Of a stretch of 64,000 nt of DNA, positions 43,070 to 49,178 are shown in pieces. This stretch comes from Paracoccus sp. SCSIO 75233 (lineage in GTDB: Bacteria > Pseudomonadota > Alphaproteobacteria > Rhodobacterales > Rhodobacteraceae). The notes beneath the pieces are model-generated. The model searched no databases. It was not told the DNA's origin and saw only the letters and a program-made list of their open reading frames with translations. Numbering within the stretch: position 1 is the first letter of the stretch; each line of letters begins with the position of its first letter. A program made the translations under genes and the position numbers. The stretch covers positions 1,922,001 to 1,986,000 of the forward strand of contig NZ_CP115757.1 of NCBI RefSeq assembly GCF_027912675.1, read 5' to 3'.

Positions 43070-43430
43070 TGTTCAGGCGGCATTGGCCGAAGTTCTGGCA
43101 GATGAGCCTGCTAATCCCGCTAATCCCGCTAAACAGCCTTCCCAATTAGCGGATTTAGCGGATTTAGCGGGGCAACAGGCCGAGATTTCAGCGCCCGCCG
43201 GCGCCCCGGCACCTTCCCCTTCACGGCTGGACTATCCGCCCGGTGCAGTCGTCCATCTGTCCAAGCACCGCCCTAAGCTGGACAGCGACGGCAGGCCGGT
43301 GCGGGTGCTGCCGACGCATCCGGCGACCTGTGCGATTTGCCGGAAAGCTGACTGGCTGGTCGGCATGACCGATATGCAGGGTCGAACGCTTCACGTCCGC
43401 TGCTGGAAAGCGGAAGGGGGTGACGCATGA
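43059..43430 (+). CDS. Small protein carrying NPANPAK / LADLADLAG repeats
   Basis: A 123-residue protein. Residues 13-40 read PANPANPAK..., QLADLADLAGQQ, a direct translation of inverted DNA repeats (43110-43168), so the amino-acid pattern probably follows a DNA-level function. The second half has RPVRVLPTHPATCAICRKADWLVGMTDMQGRTLHVRCWKAEGG with a CxxC...C cysteine set that may bind zinc. It overlaps the DUF3987 gene by 11 bases and the next gene by four. Function unknown; similar repeat-bearing small proteins occur after DUF3987 genes in other elements. Confidence 0.75.
   Translation: MLFDVQAALAEVLADEPANPANPAKQPSQLADLADLAGQQAEISAPAGAPAPSPSRLDYPPGAVVHLSKHRPKLDSDGRPVRVLPTHPATCAICRKADWLVGMTDMQGRTLHVRCWKAEGGDA
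43110..43168. repeat. Iteron-like inverted repeat inside the 123-residue gene
   Basis: The left arm 43110-43132 has GCTAATCCC twice and GCTAA; the right arm 43146-43168 has TTAGCGGAT twice and TTAGC. The right arm matches the reverse complement of the left with two mismatches in 23 bases; the loop is 13 bases. The 9-bp period and inverted layout resemble origin iterons. Confidence 0.75.
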
Positions 43431-44449
43431 GCGCCCTGACCTTTCCCCGTCGCCCGCGTGGCAGGCTATCCCCGGCCAAGGCTGCCGAATATGCCGAGGC
43501 CCGCGCTGCGTTCTGTGCCGCTATTCTGCAAATCAGGGCAAGCCTTGATTTCAGCATCGGTTCGCGGGGCTGGTGCTATATCCTTGAAGAGCACGGGCTG
43601 GATAAAGGCGACTTCGACGCGGCGCAGAAGCTTATCAGCGATTGCCGAAAGTCCGGCGAACTGCCGCTGAATATCTGTATCGAGGATGATGCACGCGCTT
43701 TTGTAAACCTTGAGCGCATCGACCGCACGTCACCGGATGATGAGGCCGCAGCCGTGCTGTCCTATGTCAGCAAGGCGCATCTGCATTACAATCCCGCGTC
43801 CTTCTGGGACTATCAGACCTGCTATGTTCAGATGCTGGTGGAAAAGGTTGACCTGAAATCCTTGTTCGCACCCGTCTGCGCCGAATATGCGATACCGCTG
43901 GCGAACGCGCGGGGCAATGCTGACATTAATTCACGGGCAGCCATGATGCAGCGGTTTGCCGAGCGGGAAGCCGAGGGCAAGCGGTGCATTCTGCTTTACG
44001 CGGGCGACCACGACCCGGCGGGGCTGCGTATCTCGGATTTCCTGCGCAAGAACCTTGCGGATCTGTCCGGGGCGACCGGCTGGACGCCCGACCGGCTTGT
44101 CATTGACAGGTTCGGACTGAACGCGGATTTCATCGCCGCAAACGGGCTGACATGGATTGAGAACCTTGAGACCGGCAGCGGGGCGCGGCTGGACAATCCC
44201 CGGCATCCCGACTTCGCGAAATCCTATGTGCAGGACTATCTGGCGCAATTCGGGGCGCGGAAGGTGGAGGCGAACGCCCTTGTCATCCGCCCCGCCGCAG
44301 GCCGTCAACTCTGCCGGGACGCAATCCTGAAATACGTGGATGATGCCGACGCGCTGGACGAATGGCAGGCCGCAACGCAGGCCGGGCAGCAGGCGGTTGC
44401 CGAAGCCATAGCCCGGCGGCTGGAAGGCTTTGCAGGGGGTGCAGTATGA
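43427..44449 (+). CDS. Toprim-like protein of the tRNA-Ser element
   Basis: A 340-residue protein. The stretch KRCILLYAGDHDPAGLRISDFLRKNL looks like the acidic DxD part of a Toprim domain, with an earlier glutamate in NICIEDDARAFVNLERID. The order resembles the Toprim region of topoisomerase VI A-like proteins rather than primases. It overlaps its neighbours by four bases on both sides, so it belongs to the replication operon. Role probably in DNA handling; the exact function is not known. Confidence 0.75.
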   Translation: MSALTFPRRPRGRLSPAKAAEYAEARAAFCAAILQIRASLDFSIGSRGWCYILEEHGLDKGDFDAAQKLISDCRKSGELPLNICIEDDARAFVNLERIDRTSPDDEAAAVLSYVSKAHLHYNPASFWDYQTCYVQMLVEKVDLKSLFAPVCAEYAIPLANARGNADINSRAAMMQRFAEREAEGKRCILLYAGDHDPAGLRISDFLRKNLADLSGATGWTPDRLVIDRFGLNADFIAANGLTWIENLETGSGARLDNPRHPDFAKSYVQDYLAQFGARKVEANALVIRPAAGRQLCRDAILKYVDDADALDEWQAATQAGQQAVAEAIARRLEGFAGGAV

Positions 44450-44979
44450 GCCGCGAACATTGGCCGCTGGGCCTGGACCTGAAAGCCCGGCGGCAGGCAA
44501 AGGGCTGGACGCAGCGCCAGCTTGCCAAGGCTGCCGGTATAGGCCGCACGGCGGTGCAGTATTGGGAAGGCAAGCTTCAGATTAACCCGCACGGCTGGGC
44601 TGTTGAGTGCATGGCCGATGCGCTGCGCTGGGACTTGGCCCAATTTCGGCACAATAATGCGCGTGCGCGGGATGGGGTGTTATCCAAAAGAGCCGCAATG
44701 CCGGAAGTTGGGTTTTTCGCACGGCTCATGGCAGAACAGGCGCGACGGGCGGAACGCGAAGCAGAACGTGCCGCAACCCGGCGTGTTATCTGTGGTGCCA
44801 AGACTCGCAAGGGGACGCCCTGCCGGATGAAATCGGAACCCGGAAAGAACCGCTGCAAGTTTCACGGTGGCAAAAGCACGGGTGCCAGAACCCCGGAAGG
44901 CATCGAGCGCATCCGCGAAGCCCAGCGCCGCAGATGGGCGAAGGTCAGGCAGGAACGTGAAGCCCGGCAGGAACCCTAA
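44446..44979 (+). CDS. HTH protein with C-terminal HGG zinc-like motif
   Basis: A 177-residue protein from ATG 44446. The N-terminal XRE-type helix-turn-helix reads LKARRQAKGWTQRQLAKAAGIGRTAVQYWEGKLQINPHGWAVECMADAL. The C-terminal part CGAKTRKGTPCRMKSEPGKNRCKFHGGKSTG has the Cys-His spacing of the HGGxTG proteins found near terminase and replication genes of phages. It is the last gene of the operon that starts at 40048, and probably a regulator that also binds nucleic acid. Confidence 0.8.
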   Translation: MSREHWPLGLDLKARRQAKGWTQRQLAKAAGIGRTAVQYWEGKLQINPHGWAVECMADALRWDLAQFRHNNARARDGVLSKRAAMPEVGFFARLMAEQARRAEREAERAATRRVICGAKTRKGTPCRMKSEPGKNRCKFHGGKSTGARTPEGIERIREAQRRRWAKVRQEREARQEP

Positions 44980-45311
44980 GATTACCCCAAGGTGCTGGCC
45001 GCACTGCATGGGGTGAAATCAAAATGTTGACAAATGTATAGGTTCAACCGGCCAGCGCGAACCTGTCAAAACCTGTGATGCAGGCGGGCCGCATCGTTTG
45101 ATAAACAGTCAACCGAATTCAAGGCGCATGGGGTGATATCCGCCGGCCTGATTTTCGGACGCCGTAAAAAGGCGGGATTTTTCGTCTATAAAAAGTTCGG
45201 CTTTCTCGACGGAGAGGCAAGCCGATCCGACCCGCTTTTTCCGCGCCGTAAAATTGCCTGACACGAAGATAGATGTTGCTATAATGTTCTTCTGAACATC
45301 ATCGATTCGCC
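44980..45311. promoter_or_regulatory. Intergenic region with direct repeat and candidate promoter/operator
   Basis: GCATGGGGTGAAATC (45006-45020) recurs with one change at 45126-45140. Near the right end, TTGCCT (45254-45259) and TATAAT (45280-45285) may form a promoter with a long 20-base spacer; ATGTTC-TTCT-GAACAT (45284-45299) is a palindrome overlapping the -10 box. Nothing else is seen. Confidence 0.4.
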
Positions 45312-45629
45312 ATGCCTTCACCACGACCTTCCGCGAATCCGTTTCGCAATCCCAGACTGGACGAAAAAGCCGCATCTGGGCTGCTTATGATTATGCGCTG
45401 CAATCTCTGTGGCAGAGTCGTGCGCTTCTGGGCTGCCGATCTGGTCAAAGTCCTTGGTCCGCATCATCAAGCCCATGTTCCACCCTTTCCTTGTTCCCGT
45501 TGCAGGACGCGCGATTATATCGACTTGCGCTGGACAATGCCGAGTGCCACCGAACTTGCCGAGGGCTTGACTGTCCGGCGTCCGGTTCGGCAGGTTGTTC
45601 GCTGGAAGTGGCGCGACGAAAAGGCATGA
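45312..45629 (+). CDS. Small zinc-ribbon-like protein
   Basis: A 105-residue protein with two cysteine pairs, MRCNLCGRVVRFWAAD and FPCSRCRTRDYIDLRW, spaced as in a zinc ribbon. It has no other recognised domain. Its stop lies 4 bases before the SRAP gene, so the two are co-transcribed from the candidate promoter at 45254-45285. A role in DNA or RNA binding is plausible. A competing frame on the opposite strand (ending at 45109) has no support. Confidence 0.75.
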   Translation: MPSPRPSANPFRNPRLDEKAASGLLMIMRCNLCGRVVRFWAADLVKVLGPHHQAHVPPFPCSRCRTRDYIDLRWTMPSATELAEGLTVRRPVRQVVRWKWRDEKA

Positions 45630-45633
45630 CCGC

Positions 45634-46251
45634 ATGTGCAATCTCTATTCAAACACGACCGCGCAAGAGGCGATGCGCCAGCTTTTCGATGGTCTGAATG
45701 ACAAAGCGGGTAACCTTGAACCGGGACGTGTCTATCCAGACCAGATGGGCGCAATCATCCGGCACGGATCTGATGGGCTGGAACTTGTCAAAGCCCGCTG
45801 GGGGATGCCGTCACCGCCGAATGTCCTGAAAACCGAACGTGACCCCGGCGTGACGAACGTGCGCAATCTGTCGTCGCCCCATTGGCGGCGCTGGCTGGAC
45901 AAGGGCAATCGCTGCCTTGTGCCAGTCACGTCATTTGCAGAGCCGTTAGGCAAGGGAAAGGGCAACCAGTGGTTTGCCTCTGCCGAAGTTGGGCCGATGT
46001 TCTTTGCCGGTATCGAAATTCGCGACTGGACGTCAGTGCGCAAGGTGAAGGACGGCGAAACCACAGATGACCTGTTCGCCTTCCTGACCTGCGAACCGAA
46101 CGCAGAGGTAAAGGCGGTTCATCCGAAGGCAATGCCGGTAATCCTGACGCAGCGCGACGAATGGGAGGCATGGATGGACGGAACGCCCGCGAAGGACATG
46201 CAACGCCCGTTGCCGGATGGGGCGCTTAGATTAGAGGCTGAGCCGATCTAG
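45634..46251 (+). CDS. SRAP/HMCES-family protein (SOS response-associated peptidase type)
   Basis: A 205-residue protein. The start at ATG 45634 places cysteine at position 2 (MCNLYSNTT), the nucleophile that crosslinks to abasic sites in single-stranded DNA after loss of the initiator methionine. Further SRAP motifs are ARWGMPSP, the TNVRNLSSPHWRRW segment, CLVPVTSFAEP and FAFLTCEPNAEVKAVHPKAMPVIL, with the conserved glutamate and histidine. The family protects abasic sites in ssDNA. Carriage on a mobile element suggests protection of its own single-stranded intermediates or of a helper phage. Confidence 0.92.
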   Translation: MCNLYSNTTAQEAMRQLFDGLNDKAGNLEPGRVYPDQMGAIIRHGSDGLELVKARWGMPSPPNVLKTERDPGVTNVRNLSSPHWRRWLDKGNRCLVPVTSFAEPLGKGKGNQWFASAEVGPMFFAGIEIRDWTSVRKVKDGETTDDLFAFLTCEPNAEVKAVHPKAMPVILTQRDEWEAWMDGTPAKDMQRPLPDGALRLEAEPI

Positions 46252-46355
46252 TCGCGCGGGCTTACTTCCGCATATCCCCGGCGCTGGGGTTGTCGAGATA
46301 TGCCTTGCCCTCGCGCGTTATGGCCGCCGATAAATCTTTGCGGTCGCGCTGAAAT

Positions 46356-46378
46356 GAAAAAGGGGGGCGAAGCCCCAA
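46356..46378 (-). terminator. Terminator for the 46403-46995 gene pair
   Basis: On the minus strand GGGGC-TTC-GCCCC is followed by CCTTTTT. It lies just downstream of the secreted-protein gene. Beyond it, a minus frame at 46262-46354 (FQRDRKDLSAAITREGKAYLDNPSAGDMRK) reads like a protein tail but has no start. Confidence 0.7.
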
Positions 46379-46402
46379 GAAACGGTGCATATCTGATGGC
46401 CA

Positions 46403-46753
46403 TCATTCGGCGGGTATAGTGGGCACATTCCACCCTTTTCCCAGCCTCTCCTCCATCAAAGTATAAGCGCCCGTGACGATGTAGTTTAGGGGATTACCTT
46501 CGCAATACTGATCCATCCAATAAGAGGCCTGCGCGGCATCTATTGGGTATGGCTCTAACCAGAAGTCCCGACCGTGACCGAGGGCAAGTCCGTCCAGCAG
46601 GCCTAAGAAGTTGCCTTGAATGAACGCGGCACGATTGCCAGACATAGTTGACCAGTCTGCGCAGGAAAATGTTACGTTCATCTGTATGCCTTGGCCAGCG
46701 GCTTGGGTCACAAAAGTGGCTAACAAAAAAGCTGCTAGAGACAGTCGTATCAT
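46403..46753 (-). CDS. Small secreted hypothetical protein
   Basis: A 116-residue protein with a Sec signal peptide (MIRLSLAAFLLATFVTQAAGQG). The mature part has two cysteines (FSCADWS and DQYCEGNP) that could form a disulfide; the sequence FCADW...GFLDGLALG...YWMDQYCEGNPL is like small periplasmic HdeA-type proteins, but this is only a resemblance. It overlaps the upstream HTH gene by four bases (ATGA), so it is controlled with it. Function unknown. Confidence 0.75.
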   Translation of the reverse strand: MIRLSLAAFLLATFVTQAAGQGIQMNVTFSCADWSTMSGNRAAFIQGNFLGLLDGLALGHGRDFWLEPYPIDAAQASYWMDQYCEGNPLNYIVTGAYTLMEERLGKGWNVPTIPAE

Positions 46754-46995
46754 TCACCTTCCCCCTTCAACGCCACACCCCGCCCGGCGGGAACCTGTCC
46801 GTTTTCAAGAAACTGGATGCCACGGGATTCAAGGGCTTTGCGGATGGCTTCGACTGTATCATGCCGCGCTGAAATTGGCCCGCGCGTAGCATCCAGCCGT
46901 TGAACGGTTGGATAACTCACGCCCGCCGATTCTGCCAAGTCCTGCGCCGTCATGCCTGCCAGCACTCGCGCCGCTCTTATTTGTTCGCCGTTCAT
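46750..46995 (-). CDS. XRE-family transcriptional regulator
   Basis: An 81-residue protein with the helix-turn-helix GEQIRAARVLAGMTAQDLAESAGVSYPTVQRLDATRG at residues 3-38. It sits beside a 100-base region with repeated ATAGATAATCTAT operators and is divergent from the small gene at 47099. It most likely represses its own and the opposite promoter, as an immunity-type switch of the element. The stop overlaps the secreted-protein start. Confidence 0.88.
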   Translation of the reverse strand: MNGEQIRAARVLAGMTAQDLAESAGVSYPTVQRLDATRGPISARHDTVEAIRKALESRGIQFLENGQVPAGRGVALKGEGE

Positions 46996-47003
46996 CTCTC
47001 ACC

Positions 47004-47075
47004 TATAGATAATCTATCAGATAAGATAGAAAATCTATTGCGAGACAATCTATCTTTAAGTATAGATAATCTATC
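47004..47075. promoter_or_regulatory. Operator cluster between divergent genes
   Basis: TATAGATAATCTATC occurs at 47004-47018 and 47061-47075; the core ATAGAT-A-ATCTAT is a perfect palindrome. Related half-sites AAATCTATT (47031) and CAATCTATC (47046) lie between. The copies are 57 bases apart. They flank the promoters of the XRE regulator (minus) and the small gene at 47099 (plus). Confidence 0.75.
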
Positions 47076-47098
47076 ACAAACGATAGGAAAACCCCGCC

Positions 47099-47340
47099 AT
47101 GTTCAACAAGTCCGAAATCATGAAAGCCGCATGGGCGAAGGTCAAAGCCGGTTATGCGTCTGTCTGGGGCAATATGACCGCTCAGGCAAAACGCAACGTA
47201 TTCGCTTATGCGCTGAGCCAAGCGTGGTCTGCTGCCAAGAGGCTTATGCCAAGGAAGCCAGCTACCCGAACGCGAAACTGATGCACAGCATTTTATGGGC
47301 AGCAATCGGGACAGCCGAAGCCCGTGCTCTGATAGGCTGA
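47099..47340 (+). pseudogene. Small element protein with a one-base frameshift
   Basis: The start MFNKSEIMKAAWAKVKAGYASVWGNMTAQAKRNVFAYALSQAWSAAK runs in one frame to a stop at 47281. In the next frame the natural continuation EAYAKEASYPNAKLMHSILWAAIGTAEARALIG runs to 47340. AAGAGGCT at the junction (near 47241) would restore the frame as AAGGAGGCT, so a single G was lost. The intact gene would have about 80 codons. It is divergent from the XRE regulator and so the probable controlled target. A functional truncated 60-residue product is possible. Confidence 0.7.
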
Positions 47341-47415
47341 GCGAAAGCCTTGTCCCGGTTGGTGGCACAGCACTGGCCGCATGACCGCAGTCTGAGCGAA
47401 CCGCTACCGCACGAA

Positions 47416-47443
47416 AAAGGCCGGGCATCGCGTCCCGGCCTTT
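47416..47443. terminator. Bidirectional-looking terminator
   Basis: AAAGGCCGGG (47416-47425) and CCCGGCCTTT (47434-47443) form a perfect 10-bp stem with an 8-base loop. It closes the small gene on the plus strand. From here to the tRNA (47444-47749) I see no gene. Confidence 0.8.
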
Positions 47444-47749
47444 CGCATTTATCCGGTCCCAATCTCGGGCGCGACGATGGGGCGGGGTGTCGCGGGGCGA
47501 GGTTTCTCGCTCTCTTTTCCGCGAAGGGGCGGGGCTGCCTGAAAGTCAGACCGCCCCGACTGTAGACCGTCGGCGAGCGTCAGAATGTGACGCGTGCAAA
47601 ACCAAGGCAGAAAAGTTGGAGGCAACAACCTGCCACTATGTTCCTGCAAATTCCCCGGCCTTCCAAATCGCGCAGGGGGAATTTATGGGGGAACGATTTC
47701 AAAAACAGAGAATAATATGTCTAAAATACAATAAAGTAGAGAGATTGAA

Positions 47750-47839
47750 TGGCGGACGGTGAGGGATTCGAACCCTCGAGACGGTTCCCCGCCTACACAC
47801 TTTCCAGGCGTGCGCCTTCGACCACTCGGCCAACCGTCC
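47750..47839 (-). tRNA. tRNA-Ser (anticodon GGA)
   Basis: The minus strand folds into a 90-base class II tRNA with acceptor GGACGGT/ACCGTCC, discriminator G and encoded CCA, anticodon loop CTGGAAA (anticodon GGA), a long variable arm and TTCGAAT in the T loop. Its 3' end is the right attachment repeat of the 10.3-kb element; the gene is restored complete after integration. Confidence 0.95.
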
Positions 47840-47881
47840 GTGCCTGCGCTAGTTAGCGGCTTGCGCGCCGGTCCGCAAGGC

Positions 47882-48451
47882 TCAGAGTTTTGAAATCCTG
47901 TCCTGCAGCGCGGCGAGTTGGCGGCGGATCTCGTCCATGTCCTCGGGCCCCTTGTCACCGGTGGTGTCTTCGTCCTCTCTCGCAGGCCCCGAAGAGCCGC
48001 CGCCTGCCCAGCCGCCCATCATCGCCTTGAGAAACGCGCGCTGCTGCAGCTGAAGCTGTTCGAAACCCGGCATCGACGCCATCGGGCCGGACATCGCGGC
48101 CATGTTCTCCATCATCTTGGACTGGCCGTCGCGCAACATTTCGAAGCTCGCGGCCAGAAACTGCGGCACAACGCTTTGCGCCTGGCTGGTATAGCTGCGC
48201 ACCAGATCGGTCAGTACGTCGACCGGCAGGACATTCTCACCCCGCCCCTCATGTTCTGCGATGATCTGGAGGAGATATTGACGGGTCAGGTCGTCGCCGG
48301 ATTTCAGATCGACGATTTTCACCTCGCGCCCGTCCCGTATGAAGGTCGCGATATCTTCAAGCGTCACATAGTCGCTGGTTTCGGTGTTATAGAGGCGCCG
48401 GCTGGCATATCGCTTGATCAGCAATTGAGCCGGCTTTTCGGAACTCGCCAT
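47882..48451 (-). CDS. phaR: Polyhydroxyalkanoate synthesis repressor PhaR
   Basis: A 189-residue regulator. The N-terminal DNA-binding part LLIKRYASRRLYNTETSDYVTLEDIATFIRDGREVKIVDLKSGDDLTRQYLLQII is diagnostic of PhaR; the middle FLAASFEMLRDGQSKMMENM binds granules, and the end is acidic and coiled (MDEIRRQLAALQDRISKL). ATG 48451 follows GGGGGAAGCTG; an upstream in-frame ATG is not needed. PhaR represses phaP and itself until polymer granules titrate it. Two CTGC-N3-GCAG sites upstream of phaP are likely its operators. Confidence 0.93.
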   Translation of the reverse strand: MASSEKPAQLLIKRYASRRLYNTETSDYVTLEDIATFIRDGREVKIVDLKSGDDLTRQYLLQIIAEHEGRGENVLPVDVLTDLVRSYTSQAQSVVPQFLAASFEMLRDGQSKMMENMAAMSGPMASMPGFEQLQLQQRAFLKAMMGGWAGGGSSGPAREDEDTTGDKGPEDMDEIRRQLAALQDRISKL

Positions 48452-48510
48452 CAGCTTCCCCCGTGAATGCATCCGCAGCATTCTGCGACCAAAAACGCAT
48501 AAATGCAAAG

Positions 48511-48541
48511 GAAAAGGGCGGCCCGCACGGACCGCCCTTCC
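48511..48541 (-). terminator. Terminator between phaP and phaR
   Basis: On the minus strand GGGCGG and CCGCCC pair with a loop of about 10 bases and are followed by TTTTCC. It ends the abundant phasin transcript. Confidence 0.75.
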
Positions 48542-48561
48542 CTGTTCGCCTGTCAGATCGA

Positions 48562-49014
48562 TTACGCCTTGGCGGCGGTGCTCGCTTTCTTGACAGCTTC
48601 CTGAGCCTGCTTGGTGGCCTTTTCAGCGGTCTGCTGAGCATCGGCCGCGATGTCTTTACCAGCAGCCATCAGCAGATCAACGGTTTCCATCTGAAGCTTC
48701 TTGGCAACTTCAGCGAAAGCCGACAGATGCTCGGCAGCGGTTTCGGCAGCGGCGCTGGCGAAATCGGTGTAGGCTTTGGCGTAAGCGCTGGCGTCGTCTT
48801 TTTGCGCGGTCAGCTCACCAACGCGAGCGATGGTGTCTTTGGTCCACTGAGCGGAAATCTCGGTCGAACGCTCGGCGGCCGACAGGGCGACTTTCGCCAT
48901 TTTCTCGTTCAGAGCCGACTGGGTTTTGAAGGCGTCCTGCATCGACGAGGTGTCGACCGGGAAGTTCGCCATCATGTCTTGCATGGTCTTGGTGAAGTCA
49001 GGTGCTTTAGCCAT
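48562..49014 (-). CDS. phaP: Phasin (PHA granule-associated protein)
   Basis: A 150-residue helical protein rich in alanine, lysine and glutamate (MAKAPDFTKTMQDMMANFPVDTSSMQDAFKTQSALNEKMAKVALSAAERSTEISAQWTKD). It coats polyhydroxyalkanoate granules and limits their size. The end AEKATKQAQEAVKKASTAAKA is a lysine-alanine tail. The ATG at 49014 has AATGGAGAATT upstream, and two PhaR-type operators lie about 75-110 bases ahead, as expected for phaP regulation. Confidence 0.92.
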   Translation of the reverse strand: MAKAPDFTKTMQDMMANFPVDTSSMQDAFKTQSALNEKMAKVALSAAERSTEISAQWTKDTIARVGELTAQKDDASAYAKAYTDFASAAAETAAEHLSAFAEVAKKLQMETVDLLMAAGKDIAADAQQTAEKATKQAQEAVKKASTAAKA

Positions 49015-49084
49015 TTCAATTCTCCATTGGTGACGGCCTGGGGAGGATGACCGCCTTTGAATTTCGGTGACACAAAGATAGATG

Positions 49085-49122
49085 CTGCACCGCAGCATTT
49101 CAAGAATTTTTCTGCGATGCAG
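49085..49122. promoter_or_regulatory. Two PhaR operator sites CTGC-N3-GCAG
   Basis: CTGC-ACC-GCAG at 49085-49095 and CTGC-GAT-GCAG at 49112-49122, in the phaC-phaP gap. This matches the PhaR recognition sequence known from Paracoccus denitrificans. Their centres are 27 bases apart. Confidence 0.8.
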
Positions 49123-49178
49123 CAAATTTTCGCCGATGCCCTCAAATATTATTATATTCAAGCGGTTGGCATCGGCTT

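Larger units (their letters stand above)
37471..47763. mobile_element. Integrative element in tRNA-Ser(GGA), about 10.3 kb
   Basis: Bounded by a 14-bp direct repeat, one copy being the 3' end of the tRNA gene. Contents from left to right: tyrosine integrase, orphan cargo gene, AlpA-type regulator, small genes, primase-like protein, DUF3987 protein, repeat-bearing small gene, Toprim-like protein, HTH protein, SRAP protein, and a divergent regulatory module. There are no conjugation or virion structural genes, so it resembles a P4-like satellite or mobilisable island that depends on a helper for transfer. Confidence 0.85.

Noticed and set aside
43110..43168. CRISPR-like repeat
   Set aside because: The repeats are 9 bp, inverted and without spacers; no cas genes occur in the window.
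45284..45299. LexA box
   Set aside because: The palindrome GTTC-TTCT-GAAC does not fit the direct-repeat GTTC-N7-GTTC site of alphaproteobacterial LexA, so SOS control is not claimed.
45109..45375. 88-codon frame on the minus strand
   Set aside because: It overlaps the zinc-ribbon-like gene and its candidate promoter on the plus strand; no ribosome site or known domain.
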